Shown in pieces: positions 1 through 10,200 of a DNA stretch of 64,000 nucleotides. Made by a program: the position numbers and the translations under genes. The notes beneath the pieces are model-generated. The model worked only from the letters and a program-made list of their open reading frames with translations, did no database searches and was not told where the DNA came from. This DNA is from Providencia alcalifaciens DSM 30120 (GTDB lineage Bacteria; Pseudomonadota; Gammaproteobacteria; Enterobacterales; Enterobacteriaceae). How positions within the stretch are numbered: position 1 is the first letter of the stretch; every line of letters begins with the position of its first letter. The stretch covers positions 62,001 through 126,000 of the forward strand of contig NZ_ABXW01000046.1 in assembly GCF_000173415.1 (NCBI RefSeq). The letters are read 5' to 3'.

Positions 1-908
1 AGCATGTCCATGGAAACAGCACCTAAGAGTTCACAACGTCGCCCCTGACACCAAACAGGCGTGCCTGTCGGTGCATGGCGTGGATATCCATCCGCATAAC
101 CGCAGGCAACCGTTGCAATACGCATTGGTTTTTCTGAGGTGAACTTACTACCATAACCAATGGATTGACCCGCCTCGATATGGTGTATCGCAATAATCTC
201 AGATTGTAAGGTCATTGCCGCTTTTAAATGATATTCGGCAATATCTGCCCACTTACCGCTTGGTGATGCTCCATACAGCACAATACCGGCTCGCACCCAA
301 TCATAATGTGTATTTTGATGCCATAACACCGCACCAGAATTTGCAATGCAAGTTGGTAACGATAACGATGAGAAATGTTGAATTTTTTCCAATGGGACTT
401 GAGTTCCACCGGGTAAATCTGAATTGGCAAAATGGCTCATTAAAGTTACGTTCGCCACATTTGCCATGTGCGTCAGCTGATCCACAATATCGGAATATTC
501 ACTCACAGAGAATCCTAGGCGATTCATTCCACTATTCAGTTTAATGTACACAGAGATTGGCTGGCTCAATGTCGCTTGCTCAATTGCAGCTAGCTGCCAG
601 CGGCTGTGCACACTGGTAGTCAGCTGATACTGATCAATAACCACTAAGTCTGCGGCTTGGAAAAAACCTTCTAGCAGCAGAATAGGACCTTGCCACCCTT
701 CTTCTCGCAATAAAACCGCTTCATGCAGATCCAGAACAGCAAAACCGTCTGATGCTTTAAGCCCACGCCATATTCGTTTTATACCATGACCATAACCATC
801 GGCCTTCATTACCGACCAGATCTTAGCCTGACCAATTTTCTGACGTATAACGGCTAAATTATGTTCTAAATTATGAGGATGAATAATTGCACGAATTGGG
901 CGTGGCAT
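1..908 (-). CDS. dadX: catabolic alanine racemase, 3' end cut by window edge
   Basis: This PLP-dependent racemase interconverts L- and D-alanine in the cytoplasm and feeds D-alanine to DadA. The frame stays open from ATG at 908 to the window edge, giving about 302 of the usual ~356 residues, so the missing end is an edge effect. The PLP lysine lies in KADGYGHG (K35), and the family motifs NSGMNRLGF, DWVR.GI.LYGASPSG, GYG and GYADGYPRHAPTGTP are all present. It starts 36 bp after the dadA stop, which implies a dadA-dadX operon. The catabolic rather than biosynthetic paralogue is inferred from that pairing. Confidence 0.95.
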   Translation of the reverse strand, partial: MPRPIRAIIHPHNLEHNLAVIRQKIGQAKIWSVMKADGYGHGIKRIWRGLKASDGFAVLDLHEAVLLREEGWQGPILLLEGFFQAADLVVIDQYQLTTSVHSRWQLAAIEQATLSQPISVYIKLNSGMNRLGFSVSEYSDIVDQLTHMANVANVTLMSHFANSDLPGGTQVPLEKIQHFSSLSLPTCIANSGAVLWHQNTHYDWVRAGIVLYGASPSGKWADIAEYHLKAAMTLQSEIIAIHHIEAGQSIGYGSKFTSEKPMRIATVACGYADGYPRHAPTGTPVWCQGRRCELLGAVSMDM

Positions 909-944
909 TGCTATTCCTTATTATTGACATTTGAAATTGCTCAA

Positions 945-2246
945 TTAACGCGCAGGCGATAAATGACCCGTATGGACTAATTTTGTATTAAAACCATCGG
1001 TATACCTGAACACAGACAAATCATCCGCAGCGATATCAGGCGTATTCCCTGAAATTAAATCAGCCAACAATTTGCCAGAGCCGCAAGCCATTGTCCAACC
1101 TAAGGTCCCATGCCCCGTATTCAGATATAAATTACTGAACTCTGTTGGTCCAACAATTGGAGTACCATCTGGTGTCATTGGTCGTAATCCTGTCCAAAAT
1201 TGTGCTTGGCTAATATCTCCACCGCCTTGATATAAATCTTGCACAACCATTTTCAATGTTTCACAGCGTTTTTGTAGGACATCAAGATTAAACCCAACAA
1301 CCTCAGCCATTCCTCCAACACGAATACGTTGGTCAAATCGTGTAACCGCAATTTTATAGGTTTCATCCAACACAGTAGAAACTGGCGCGCGTAATTCATT
1401 AATGATAGGCATCGTCAGTGAATAACCTTTCAGTGGATATACAGGGATTTTTACCAACTGCTGTAACATCTGAGTCGAATATGACCCCATAGCAACCACG
1501 TATTGATCTGCCAGCAAAATCTCACCGTTAACCTTAATACCGCTGATCCGTTTGCCATCTGTTAAAATCTGTTCAACATGGCATCCAAAGCGGAAAGTAA
1601 CTCCGGCTTGTTCTGCCATTTTTGCCAATTTTTTAGTGAATTGCTGGCAATCCCCTGTTTCATCATTAGGTAGGCGCAAGCCCCCAGTGAGTTTATGTTT
1701 CACAAATTCTAACGCGGGTTCTGCGGTGACTAACTGTTCTGCGGTAAGCAATTCGTAGGGCACACCCTCTTGCTGTAAAACCGCAATATCATTTGCTGCG
1801 TTCTCAAACTGTTTTGCCGTTCTAAATAGCTGCAAAGTGCCGCCTTGACGCCCCTCATAACCAATTCCGGTGTCTGCCCTTAATTGGCGAATACAATCAC
1901 GGCTGTATTCAGCAATCCGGACCATACGGCTTTTATTCATAGTGTAGTGCTGCATGTCGCAATTTTTCAGCATTTGCCACATCCAGCGTAATTGGAACAG
2001 GCTGCCGTCAGGTCTAATGGCCAAAGGCGCATGTTTTTCAAACATCCATTTTACAGCTTTAAGAGGGATCCCTGGCGCACCCCACGGTGTTGCATAACCC
2101 GGTGAGATTTGCCCTGCATTACCTGCGCTAGTTTCTTCTGCAACATCGTTCTGCCTATCAATAACACAGACTTCATGCCCTTCTTGTGCGAGATACCACG
2201 CAGTGGTAACACCAATAACGCCAGCACCCAAAACGAGAACTTTCAT
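945..2246 (-). CDS. dadA: D-amino acid dehydrogenase small subunit
   Basis: This FAD-dependent inner-membrane-associated enzyme oxidises D-alanine to pyruvate and ammonia and passes electrons to the respiratory chain. The N-terminus has the dinucleotide-binding motif GAGVIG near residues 8-13, and the C-terminus has the DAO-family stretch [19 protein letters not shown]. The ATG at 2246 was chosen over an upstream TTG because it follows a GAGGGG ribosome site and gives 433 residues, close to the E. coli length of 432. It is the first gene of the operon with dadX. The AT-rich upstream DNA probably holds its regulation, but no site is certain. Confidence 0.95.
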   Translation of the reverse strand: MKVLVLGAGVIGVTTAWYLAQEGHEVCVIDRQNDVAEETSAGNAGQISPGYATPWGAPGIPLKAVKWMFEKHAPLAIRPDGSLFQLRWMWQMLKNCDMQHYTMNKSRMVRIAEYSRDCIRQLRADTGIGYEGRQGGTLQLFRTAKQFENAANDIAVLQQEGVPYELLTAEQLVTAEPALEFVKHKLTGGLRLPNDETGDCQQFTKKLAKMAEQAGVTFRFGCHVEQILTDGKRISGIKVNGEILLADQYVVAMGSYSTQMLQQLVKIPVYPLKGYSLTMPIINELRAPVSTVLDETYKIAVTRFDQRIRVGGMAEVVGFNLDVLQKRCETLKMVVQDLYQGGGDISQAQFWTGLRPMTPDGTPIVGPTEFSNLYLNTGHGTLGWTMACGSGKLLADLISGNTPDIAADDLSVFRYTDGFNTKLVHTGHLSPAR

Positions 2247-2798
2247 AGAGCCCCTCAAGAGAACAAAATGGATTTGTTATTAGCATAATATTCTAGTTTT
2301 TATTTTCCAATACAGTTGATTAACATTTTTAACAAAAAAGACAATAAAGCTGATTCAGTGGCTTTTAAATTTATAATGTGGCGAATTATTTCAGTTAAAA
2401 AAATACCAAGAATCCAGTTAAAATCATAAGTAATTGAAATTTATTTATTTAATTTAAAAATTAGTAGTCAAAAAAAACAAAATTCAACATTTTCTGCTTT
2501 AATTTGAAAATAATATTTTCTATACCAATTTATCCAAATCTATACCCTATTCATTTAATACCAAAAAATGGTGATTTTGTGGATTATTCAACTAAAACAG
2601 TTCGTATGATTGATATTTTCTATCTGGAATAAATTCAATAGGTTAAACGAAGAGGCGTAACAGGTTGAGAACGCGGCTTTGCTGGGACGATAAATGAGGC
2701 TCAGTAAAACTCTATTTTTATTAACTCATATTAACAATTAATAGCAACAAAAAAGCCAGCGCTAAAGCACTGGCTTCTGATTGAGCAAACGTTGAGGG
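2247..2798. other. 552-bp AT-rich intergenic region between dadA and fadR
   Basis: No convincing gene is seen here. The stretch is very AT-rich with long A and T runs next to dadA, which would suit Lrp or H-NS type regulation of dadAX, although no specific operator can be named. The far end carries the fadR terminator at 2749-2776. Confidence 0.5.
2749..2776 (-). terminator. Rho-independent terminator of fadR
   Basis: On the minus strand a GC-rich hairpin (AAGCCAGTGC, loop, GCGCTGGCTT) is followed by a run of T, about 25 bp after the fadR stop. Confidence 0.85.
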
Positions 2799-3515
2799 CT
2801 AAATATTATTAGCAAGGTCTGATGGCATATTGCTTTGCATGTTATGCCAAATAATCCCACTGTCTTTACCGTAGTTTCTGACACACTCCATGACACGATC
2901 ATAAGCTTGCTCGCGGCATAAATGACTTAATTGCTGATAAAAACTTAACGCTAAACGGCGAGCTTCTGGATTCGAGAAATAATAGCGTCCGACGCGCGTA
3001 TACAACCCTCTTAGTCCATTAATGATTAAGCCGTAAATTGGGTTACCTGACGCAAATGCCAGACCTCGGAAAATGTTATAATCCAGATCGCTAAAAGCAT
3101 CTGAACTATCTTCAACTTTGTCTTTACCGGCTAACACTTCCAATGCGGCTTCTGGATCATTGCGAAATGCGGTTCGAATAAAAATAGCAGCGATATTTGT
3201 ACGTACTGCTAACAAGTTATCAATTAACTGAGGTACTCGGTCATGGTCTAACTTCGCGAGGGTTTCAAGGATATTTAACCCTGAGGTTTCCCAGTAGTTA
3301 TTTACTTTGGTTGGCTTACCATGCTGAATAGTTAACCAGCCGTCACGAGCTAAACGTTGTAAAACTTCACGTAATGTAGTGCGCGTTACGCCTATTAATT
3401 CAGATAGCTCACGCTCCGCGGGTAAAATAGATCCTGGAGGAAAACGATTGTTCCAAATACTCTCAATAATGTACTCTTCCGCAAAACCTGCCGGACTTTG
3501 AGCTTTAATAACCAT
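2799..3515 (-). CDS. fadR: fatty acid metabolism transcriptional regulator FadR
   Basis: FadR is a GntR-family regulator that represses beta-oxidation genes and activates fabA and fabB; long-chain acyl-CoA releases it from DNA. The N-terminal winged helix (about residues 1-70) is nearly identical to E. coli, including [20 protein letters not shown], and the helical acyl-CoA domain follows. The in-frame ORF could begin further upstream, but ATG at 3515 matches the conserved [11 protein letters not shown] start and gives 238 residues against 239 in E. coli. It is divergent from nhaB, as in E. coli. Confidence 0.97.
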   Translation of the reverse strand: MVIKAQSPAGFAEEYIIESIWNNRFPPGSILPAERELSELIGVTRTTLREVLQRLARDGWLTIQHGKPTKVNNYWETSGLNILETLAKLDHDRVPQLIDNLLAVRTNIAAIFIRTAFRNDPEAALEVLAGKDKVEDSSDAFSDLDYNIFRGLAFASGNPIYGLIINGLRGLYTRVGRYYFSNPEARRLALSFYQQLSHLCREQAYDRVMECVRNYGKDSGIIWHNMQSNMPSDLANNI

Positions 3516-3735
3516 ATTTTTATTATTCCAAACATTTTTAGACGGACTGCTAGAAATCATACCAGATTGTCACAATCTGAGATAGTTAGCTTTCTAATAA
3601 ACCGTAGGTAAATCGTAAAAACCCTATATAATTAATGTATTATCTATTAGCAAATAAGCTTAAATTCTATAAAAGATAAGAGTAGTATGTAACACGCTAT
3701 CACACAACACTCGCTAAAGAGGATTAAAAGTCATA

Positions 3736-5286
3736 ATGGATTTTAGTTTAAGAAGAGCATTTTTGAAGAATTTTTTGGGAAATTCTCCAGATTGGTACAA
3801 ACTTGCTATCATTTTGTTCTTAATAATAAACCCAATTGTTTTCTACTTTGTTAACCCATTCATCGCTGGTTGGCTGCTCGTCATCGAATTTATTTTCACG
3901 TTAGCGATGGCGCTAAAATGCTACCCGCTTCAACCTGGGGGGTTGTTAGCCATTGAAGCCGTACTCATTGGCATGACTAGCCCAGCTCAAATATCCCATG
4001 AAATTAGCAATAATCTTGAAGTGATTCTATTGCTAATCTTTATGGTGGCTGGCATCTACTTTATGAAGCAACTTCTACTATTTGTCTTCACGAAGCTGTT
4101 AATAAACGTCCGTTCTAAACGAATTTTAGCGTTGTCATTTTGCTTAGCAAGTGCGTTTTTATCTGCTTTCTTAGATGCCCTAACGGTTATCGCTGTGGTC
4201 ATTAGCGTTTCTATTGGCTTCTACGCTATTTACCATCAATATGCCTCTAGCCAGCCTAGCAATACCGACCTACAAAACGATGCCTTCATTGATACTGCTG
4301 AGAAAAAACACACGTTAGAACAGTTCCGTTCATTTTTACGTAGCTTAATGATGCATGCAGGTATCGGTACAGCCCTTGGCGGGGTAATGACCATGGTCGG
4401 TGAGCCACAAAACCTGATCATCGCCAAACATGTTGAGTGGGACTTTATTACTTTCTACCTACGTATGGCACCAGTCACCATCCCTGTTTTCTTCTGTGGT
4501 TTACTGGTTTGTTTCCTCGTCGAGAAGTTTAAAATATTTGGTTATGGCGCTGAATTACCAGATTCCGTACGCCAAGTATTAACCGATCATGATAAAAAGA
4601 TGAGTGCAAAACGTAGCAAGAAAGAACAAGCACAGCTGATTGTGCAAGGTCTTATCGGGATTTGGTTGATTGTCGCATTAGCATTTCACCTTGCTGAAGT
4701 AGGGCTCATTGGTCTTTCCGTAATTATCCTTGCCACGACATTCTGCGGGATCACTGAAGAACATGCTCTCGGCAAAGCGTTTGAAGAGGCATTGCCATTT
4801 ACTGCTCTGCTCACGGTATTTTTTAGTGTTGTTGCGGTGATCATTGACCAGCAACTCTTCACACCATTTATTCAGTATGTACTGCAATCCTCTGAATCGT
4901 CACAACTCTCACTATTCTATTTATTTAATGGATTACTTTCAGCCGTCTCCGATAATGTGTTTGTTGGAACGGTATATATCACTGAAGCCTTAAAAGCAGC
5001 AAATGCAGGGTTAATTTCAGCCGAGCAATATCAGCACTTAGCCGTGGCGATTAACACCGGAACAAACTTACCGTCGGTCGCAACACCAAACGGGCAAGCC
5101 GCATTCCTGTTCCTGCTAACTTCAGCCCTTTCCCCATTGATCCGCCTTTCTTATGGACGCATGGTATGGATGGCGCTGCCATTTACTATCGTGATGACAG
5201 TCGTTGGTTTGCTTGGGGTTGAGTTGTGGTTAATCCCACTAACCGATGGGATGGAAAGTATTGGTTTAGTTACCATCCCTCGCTAA
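3736..5286 (+). CDS. nhaB: Na+/H+ antiporter NhaB
   Basis: NhaB is an inner-membrane antiporter that exports sodium in exchange for protons and supports pH and salt homeostasis. The 516-residue product is close to the 513 residues of E. coli NhaB and has about twelve hydrophobic segments. Conserved stretches include the N-terminus ending in [10 protein letters not shown], the segment [16 protein letters not shown] and the C-terminal [18 protein letters not shown]. It is divergent from fadR with 220 bp between them and is followed by its own terminator, so it is probably monocistronic. Confidence 0.97.
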   Translation: MDFSLRRAFLKNFLGNSPDWYKLAIILFLIINPIVFYFVNPFIAGWLLVIEFIFTLAMALKCYPLQPGGLLAIEAVLIGMTSPAQISHEISNNLEVILLLIFMVAGIYFMKQLLLFVFTKLLINVRSKRILALSFCLASAFLSAFLDALTVIAVVISVSIGFYAIYHQYASSQPSNTDLQNDAFIDTAEKKHTLEQFRSFLRSLMMHAGIGTALGGVMTMVGEPQNLIIAKHVEWDFITFYLRMAPVTIPVFFCGLLVCFLVEKFKIFGYGAELPDSVRQVLTDHDKKMSAKRSKKEQAQLIVQGLIGIWLIVALAFHLAEVGLIGLSVIILATTFCGITEEHALGKAFEEALPFTALLTVFFSVVAVIIDQQLFTPFIQYVLQSSESSQLSLFYLFNGLLSAVSDNVFVGTVYITEALKAANAGLISAEQYQHLAVAINTGTNLPSVATPNGQAAFLFLLTSALSPLIRLSYGRMVWMALPFTIVMTVVGLLGVELWLIPLTDGMESIGLVTIPR

Positions 5287-5315
5287 TGAATTTTGATAAC
5301 CCCTTTTGTTGACTC

Positions 5316-5343
5316 AAAGCCGCATACTTATGCGGCTTTTTTT
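5316..5343 (+). terminator. Rho-independent terminator of nhaB
   Basis: The hairpin AAAGCCGCAT, short loop, ATGCGGCTTT is followed by seven or more T, 30 bp after the nhaB stop. Confidence 0.9.
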
Positions 5344-5452
5344 GTAATAAAACGTAAAAACTAAGCTAATCTTATTCTAATCTGATTTTGCTGCTTTTTT
5401 TATCACCCAGATAGAGGCAGAATAAGCCAATTATTAATGAAGGGAATTAATT

Positions 5453-5968
5453 ATGTTCAGATTTTTTAATTACTGTTCTCAAGGACGGTCAGCTTGGCTA
5501 CTCATGGCATTCACAGCTTTTATGCTTGAATGTGCAGCACTGTACTTCCAGCATATTATGAAGCTACAACCATGCGTAATGTGCATCTATGAGCGCGTTG
5601 CATTGATGGGAATTATTGCAGCGGGTTTAATTGGGGCGATAGCACCTAAAAGCACCATTGTTAAAGTAATTGCAATTGTGATTTGGCTGTATGCCGGTTG
5701 GCGTGGGCTAGACCTGTCATGGGAACACACCATGCTGCAACTTTATCCGTCGCCTTTTGCATCTTGTGACTTCTTCGTGAATTTCCCAGATTGGTTGCCA
5801 CTGCAAGAATGGGTTCCTTCTGTGTTTGAAGCAACAGGTGATTGTGCAGTAAGACAATGGGCATTCTTAGGCTTAGATATGCCGCAATGGTTAGTGGGTA
5901 TTTTTGTTGCCTATATCTTAGTTGGCGTGATTGTCGCTATCAGCCTATTCTTCCCAAGTAAAAAATAA
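5453..5968 (+). CDS. dsbB: disulfide bond formation protein DsbB
   Basis: DsbB is a four-helix inner-membrane quinone reductase that reoxidises periplasmic DsbA. Both catalytic pairs are visible: C41-x-x-C44 (CVMC) in the first periplasmic loop, and C105 and C131 in the second loop, matching the E. coli pairs. The length of 171 residues is close to the 176 of E. coli. The preceding sequence AAGGGAATTAATT gives a good ribosome site. The nhaB-dsbB order is conserved with E. coli, although a terminator separates the two here. Confidence 0.96.
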   Translation: MFRFFNYCSQGRSAWLLMAFTAFMLECAALYFQHIMKLQPCVMCIYERVALMGIIAAGLIGAIAPKSTIVKVIAIVIWLYAGWRGLDLSWEHTMLQLYPSPFASCDFFVNFPDWLPLQEWVPSVFEATGDCAVRQWAFLGLDMPQWLVGIFVAYILVGVIVAISLFFPSKK

Positions 5969-5979
5969 CCTTTCTTTTC

Positions 5980-6003
5980 GCCCATCAATTTTATTTGATG
6001 GGC
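5980..6003. terminator. hairpin between convergent dsbB and the DUF333 gene
   Basis: A perfect 9-bp stem (GCCCATCAA with TTGATGGGC) lies between the two convergent stops. The flanking T tracts are weak, so termination in either direction is plausible but not certain. Confidence 0.5.
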
Positions 6004-6013
6004 GTCTCAAGTT

Positions 6014-6319
6014 TTAAATGCAGGCTCCATTTCGGATGACCGATACCGTGCAACGCCGCCCATTAGCAAACTGGCAAACGGGGGTTTTTTCACCATTTAA
6101 TTCTAAATTCAATGAAGGTAATCCACCCGCAGAAGTGCAGGCTTCTTGCGCACCTGGTCCTAAATTCACAACTTGCTGTGCATATTGAGAACCGGCGGTT
6201 TCTGCTCTTGTCATCTGACTGTTTTCCGAGCTACCGCACGCTGAAAGCAAAACGGCTAACGCCGTAACGGATCCCATTGCCATCACTGTTTTTAACAGCG
6301 ATTGACCTTTCCTTTTCAT
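6014..6319 (-). CDS. DUF333 family lipoprotein (YoaF-like)
   Basis: This is a small envelope lipoprotein of unknown function. The N-terminus is a lipoprotein signal (basic MKRKG, hydrophobic core, lipobox LLSAC with the cysteine near residue 28). The C-terminal domain shows the DUF333 pattern: CTSAGG, then CQFANGRRC, then GAC, as in the family sometimes loosely called putative hemolysin. No haemolytic role should be read into that name. It is 101 residues long and convergent with dsbB, and lies downstream of the SMR pump on the same strand, whose start is 371 bp away. Confidence 0.85.
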   Translation of the reverse strand: MKRKGQSLLKTVMAMGSVTALAVLLSACGSSENSQMTRAETAGSQYAQQVVNLGPGAQEACTSAGGLPSLNLELNGEKTPVCQFANGRRCTVSVIRNGACI

Positions 6320-6357
6320 TTTCTTTCTCCAACAGTATCAGCGCTGTCTCAGTTCCC

Positions 6358-6690
6358 TTAATGGGTGCCACTCTTAGAAAACAGGTTGATGACTAAAACA
6401 CCAGTTATAATTAATAGCATACCAATAATTGCGGGTAAATCGAGTTTTTGGTTATAAATATAGATGGCAGCCACAGAAACCAACACAATCCCAAGACCGG
6501 ACCAAATGGCATAGGCAATCCCCAGCGGCATCACCTTCACAACCTGAGAAAGCCCCCAAAAAGAGATGGCATAACCAATGACTACCACTAAGGATGGCCA
6601 AAAACGGCTAAAACCATCTGATGCTTTTAGTGTCGTCGTCGCAATAACCTCTGCAATAATGGACATTAGTAAAAAGCCCAATCCTTTCAT
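6358..6690 (-). CDS. emrE: EmrE-like small multidrug resistance efflux protein
   Basis: This is a four-helix SMR transporter that works as a dimer and exchanges protons for cationic drugs and quaternary ammonium compounds. The essential membrane glutamate is E14 (AEVIATT). The 110-residue length equals E. coli EmrE, and the stretches GIAYAIWSGLGIVL and DLPAIIGMLLI..GVLVIN are EmrE-like rather than SugE-like. The gene is on the minus strand 40 bp upstream of the DUF333 lipoprotein and may be co-transcribed with it. Substrate range cannot be read from sequence. Confidence 0.85.
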   Translation of the reverse strand: MKGLGFLLMSIIAEVIATTTLKASDGFSRFWPSLVVVIGYAISFWGLSQVVKVMPLGIAYAIWSGLGIVLVSVAAIYIYNQKLDLPAIIGMLLIITGVLVINLFSKSGTH

Positions 6691-6743
6691 AATTCACCTT
6701 TATTTATTGATTAACCTAATATTTGGCAGAAATTTAGCACACC

Positions 6744-6780
6744 AAAAAGCACCATACTAACCTTTAATTAGTATAGTGCT
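6744..6780 (-). terminator. terminator after sotB
   Basis: On the minus strand a long hairpin (AGCACTATACTAA with TTAGTATGGTGCT) is followed by a short T run, immediately after the sotB stop. Confidence 0.7.
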
Positions 6781-6796
6781 GATGAATAAAGAAGAC

Positions 6797-7996
6797 TTAA
6801 TGATTGGCAGGCACTAACTGTTTTTCTTTGAATGCTGACGTATAACGTAAGTAGATAAACAAGCACCAAGCGAGAGCTAAGATACTAATAATTGCGCCTA
6901 CGTAACCAATATTAGTCATTCCCATATGGGTAATAACTTGATTGCCCAATAACGCACCTGCGCCAATACCGATATTATATAATCCCGAGAAAATTGACAT
7001 TGCCACATCCGTTGCATCCGGCGCTAAATCAAGGACTTTAACTTGGATGCCAAGGCTGATACACATAATCGCAATTCCCCAAAGTACACAAATACCTATA
7101 AGTGTCCAAACATCACCACTTAATGGCATAAATAGTGCTAAACAGAGTGTAATCAAAATAATCGATGCAGGTAAAAATGTCAGTGTAAAACGGCTACTGT
7201 ATCGACTAAACAATACACTACCGAAAATGCCCGAACCGCCAAAGATTAACAATAATACAGTGGCAAAATTTTGACTCTGTAAGGCGACATCACGCACAAA
7301 TGGTTCAATATAACTGTAGGCAGTAAAATGCGCCGTAATCACGATCGTGATCAGGACAAACACTCCAATTAAAGCTGGGCGTTTAAAAATAATCGGTAAG
7401 CTTTTTAAAGACCCTGAATGTTCACTCGGTAAACGCGGTAAAAATCGCAATAATGCAATCATCGTTAATAATGCCAACACACCGATACACAAGAATGTTA
7501 CTCGCCAGCCCATCCATTGCCCGATAACACGGCCTAGTGGTAGCCCCAAAACAGTCGCTAAGGCTGTTCCCGTTGCAAGTAAACCCAATGCTTGCGCTTT
7601 TTTGCCCGCAGGAGCGACTCGGATTGCCAATGATGCGGTGATAGACCAAAACACAGCATGGGATAATGCAATACCAATGCGTGCAACAATCAACACTTCA
7701 AAATTCCATGCAATCCCACACAGAATATGACTAAGAATAAAGATAACAAATATGCACCCCAATAACTTTCGCCGTTCAAATTTTCCCGTCATTAACATCA
7801 AAGGGAGGGACATCACTGCGACAACCCACGCATAAATCGTGATCATTAGCCCTGTATGAGCCACTGTCATATGAAAACTTTCTGCGATATCACTCAGTAA
7901 TGCGACAGGAACAAATTCGGTGGTATTAAAGACAAAAGCTGCAACGGAGAGCGCCAATACACGGATCCATGCAGTGCTTCGAGAAACCTGAGACAT
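6797..7996 (-). CDS. sotB: sugar efflux transporter SotB (MFS)
   Basis: This is a twelve-helix major facilitator that exports arabinose and IPTG-like sugars in E. coli. The 399 residues align through the full length, with FNTTEFVPV near the N-terminus, [14 protein letters not shown] in helix 2, the central [10 protein letters not shown] loop, and the C-terminal [20 protein letters not shown]. It has its own terminator and a long upstream region, which suggests a single-gene unit. It is not close to its usual E. coli neighbours, so local rearrangement is likely. Confidence 0.92.
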   Translation of the reverse strand: MSQVSRSTAWIRVLALSVAAFVFNTTEFVPVALLSDIAESFHMTVAHTGLMITIYAWVVAVMSLPLMLMTGKFERRKLLGCIFVIFILSHILCGIAWNFEVLIVARIGIALSHAVFWSITASLAIRVAPAGKKAQALGLLATGTALATVLGLPLGRVIGQWMGWRVTFLCIGVLALLTMIALLRFLPRLPSEHSGSLKSLPIIFKRPALIGVFVLITIVITAHFTAYSYIEPFVRDVALQSQNFATVLLLIFGGSGIFGSVLFSRYSSRFTLTFLPASIILITLCLALFMPLSGDVWTLIGICVLWGIAIMCISLGIQVKVLDLAPDATDVAMSIFSGLYNIGIGAGALLGNQVITHMGMTNIGYVGAIISILALAWCLFIYLRYTSAFKEKQLVPANH

Positions 7997-8234
7997 GGTT
8001 TACGACATCCTGTTGAAGATAATTAAGACCAATAATAGCCTTCAGTTCATTTTTGTGAATAATATCACACTCGTCATTCATCTTTAAAGGATTGAAAACT
8101 ATTGTTTTCAGACTCTTTTCTTATAGAAGAACTATTATTTCTCTCTTATTTTCATACCTGTTTGAAAAGCGACAGAATCATTTCTTCTATGCTACAATCT
8201 GCAAATTACTTTTTATTCTTACAGGAATTCCTAA

Positions 8235-8456
8235 ATGAAAACCCATTTTCCAACTGAGCCCGATGTAAACTCTTTAGCTGACGAAGTAACCTGTTTAAAA
8301 AATCTTGTTACTCACATGCTTAAAGCTATCGGTCAAGCTGATGCGGGTAAGATTCTGATCAAAATGCAGCGCGAAGTCGCTTCAATGGAAGATGAGAATC
8401 AAGCTGAGACCTACAAAAACATCTTAGAACAAATTAAGACAGGTTATCGTCAATAG
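8235..8456 (+). CDS. yecF: DUF2594 family protein YecF
   Basis: This 73-residue cytoplasmic protein of unknown function matches the YecF family along its length: LADEVTCLKNLVTHML, then the conserved IGQADAGKILIKM, then a C-terminal helix ending IKTGYRQ. The composition suggests an all-helical, probably coiled-coil fold. The start follows an ACAGGAATTC ribosome site. It is single, with a strong terminator about 130 bp downstream. Confidence 0.9.
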   Translation: MKTHFPTEPDVNSLADEVTCLKNLVTHMLKAIGQADAGKILIKMQREVASMEDENQAETYKNILEQIKTGYRQ

Positions 8457-8583
8457 GCATTTAGCGATAAATGCGATTCAGCCCATTAAATAAGAATGGT
8501 CTCCTAAAGTGCACAAAAAACTAAGTTTTGCTTATTCGGATCCTTTATCTTTGATCCCGAATTAAACCATTCTTTATTCATTT

Positions 8584-8623
8584 AGCTCCCCCTTCAAGTC
8601 CCTATGAAGGGGGCTTTTTTTTT
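8584..8623 (+). terminator. strong terminator downstream of yecF
   Basis: An AGC/GCT-closed stem rich in G and C (CCCCCTTC with GAAGGGGG) is followed by nine T on the plus strand. Confidence 0.9.
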
Positions 8624-8644
8624 GCCCAAACTTACCCATTACTC

Positions 8645-8674
8645 AAAAAAAACGCCACTCTTTCGAGTAGCGCT
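8645..8674 (-). terminator. terminator of the M20 peptidase-YfcC operon
   Basis: On the minus strand CGCTACTC, a GAAA loop and GAGTGGCG form a stem followed by eight T, about 45 bp past the transporter stop. Confidence 0.85.
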
Positions 8675-8718
8675 TTGGTTTATATCCTGTCTATCTTGAT
8701 GACTAAACTTGGTCCCTC

Positions 8719-10158
8719 TTAAATCGGACCTAAATTTGTCACCACTGCATACACGATCGAAATAATAGAAATAATGACCCATGTTAAAACCAGAGGCCAA
8801 ATAAACTTCAACCACTTGGTATAAGGAATCTTCGATGTCGCCAATACGGCCATCAAAATACCAGATGTTGGGTTAATACAGTTTACAACCCCCTCACCCA
8901 TTAGTACGGTCTGTACGGTAGTTTGGCGAGTAATTTCTAACAAATCCCCCATTGGGGTGAAAATAGGTACTAAAACTGCTGCTTCACCCGATCCTGAAGA
9001 GATAAAGAAGTGCATAATCGCCGCAGTACCAAACATTGAAAGTGCAGATAACGTTTTTGGTAATCCGTCCATCAAAGAGATAATCGAATTTACAATCGTG
9101 TCTAAGATCATACCGTCAGCAAGTACAATCGCAATCGCTCTCGCCATACCGACAATAAATGCGCCGCCAACCATACCTGCGCAGCCTTTCAGGAAACCTG
9201 TCGCAATATCGTTCGCCGACATTCTATTCAACACACCCACGCCCACACCTAAGATGATAAACATCGCCATCATCTCTTTTTCACCCCAGCTCCATTCAAT
9301 GGCACCAAAAATGAAGCCAATTAAACAAAATGCGGCGTAAGATAAGGTGATAACGTGGCGTAAAGAAATTTTTGACGTCTCAAATTGACTGTCATCGATT
9401 TCAACGTCAGGGCGAACCATTCCCTGACGACGGCATTTTTTAGCATACAGAGTTAAGAAGATAATCCCTGCGATCACAAAGCTAATATATACAACCGTAC
9501 GGAAGCCAAATGCCGATAACAGGGGAACATCCGCTAACCCTTGAGATAAACCAACAGTCATCGGAGCCATAACGGATGCGTTAAAACCGGAATATGCAGC
9601 AACGTAAACAATCGCCGCACCAAACTTGTCATCCATCCCGACTGATTTTGCCACCAATAACCCTATAGGGACGAAGGCAATAATTGAGTTCACAACAATA
9701 CCTGTGGTGCCTAGAATCGAGAAAACAACAAAGAAAATCGTGATTAATAAAAAGTCATTAAGTTTTTTACTGCGTGAAATATTACTCAGGACTTTATTAA
9801 TGGCCCCAGTCGTTTCAAGCAGATGTAAAGCGCCCCCAGTAAAGATAATCAAGAAAATAATGGGCGCGGCTTTAACTAATCCATCGGCGATAGAAGTAAA
9901 GACTTGTCCTGGCAATACGCCGTGCTGTTCCGGTAAACGTTCATAACTCCCAGGAATGGTATAAGAGCTCTTAACTTGAGTCTCGACCCCATCTTTGATG
10001 GTTGTGATAACTTTAGTTTCTGATGCGTATTGACCAGCTGGCACAATCCATGTCGCAATGGCTGCCGCTACTAAGATGAAAAAGAGCAATACATATGGGT
10101 TTATCCCATCAGAACGTTTTTTTTGTGGTGTTGTCGATGTTGTTGATGTTGTTGCCAT
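8719..10158 (-). CDS. YfcC-family (DcuC/arginine-antiporter-like) membrane transporter
   Basis: This is a large inner-membrane carrier of 479 residues with about twelve helices, related to YfcC and the DcuC/ArcD-type superfamily. Family features are the N-terminal NPYVLLFFILVAAAIATWIVPAGQY, split here as residues about 19-44, an inverted-repeat architecture, the re-entrant glycine/serine segment SSGSGEAAVLVPIF, and the C-terminal INPTSGILMA. It lies 42 bp downstream of an M20 peptidase on the same strand, so the pair probably imports and hydrolyses a peptide or amide of an amino acid. The substrate is unknown. Confidence 0.85.
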   Translation of the reverse strand: MATTSTTSTTPQKKRSDGINPYVLLFFILVAAAIATWIVPAGQYASETKVITTIKDGVETQVKSSYTIPGSYERLPEQHGVLPGQVFTSIADGLVKAAPIIFLIIFTGGALHLLETTGAINKVLSNISRSKKLNDFLLITIFFVVFSILGTTGIVVNSIIAFVPIGLLVAKSVGMDDKFGAAIVYVAAYSGFNASVMAPMTVGLSQGLADVPLLSAFGFRTVVYISFVIAGIIFLTLYAKKCRRQGMVRPDVEIDDSQFETSKISLRHVITLSYAAFCLIGFIFGAIEWSWGEKEMMAMFIILGVGVGVLNRMSANDIATGFLKGCAGMVGGAFIVGMARAIAIVLADGMILDTIVNSIISLMDGLPKTLSALSMFGTAAIMHFFISSGSGEAAVLVPIFTPMGDLLEITRQTTVQTVLMGEGVVNCINPTSGILMAVLATSKIPYTKWLKFIWPLVLTWVIISIISIVYAVVTNLGPI

Positions 10159-10200
10159 AGACTTATCCTGTTGGATTATTATTTATTTTGTGGGTCATGA

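Noticed and set aside
5980-6003. Strong terminator for dsbB
   Set aside because: The stem is perfect, but the T tract after it is poor on the plus strand, so it is listed only with low confidence.
7347-7730. 127-codon frame antisense to sotB
   Set aside because: sotB is a full-length family match on the other strand; this frame has no recognisable protein features.
8957-9946. Two plus-strand frames antisense to the YfcC-type transporter
   Set aside because: They mirror hydrophobic codons of the transporter and have no ribosome sites.
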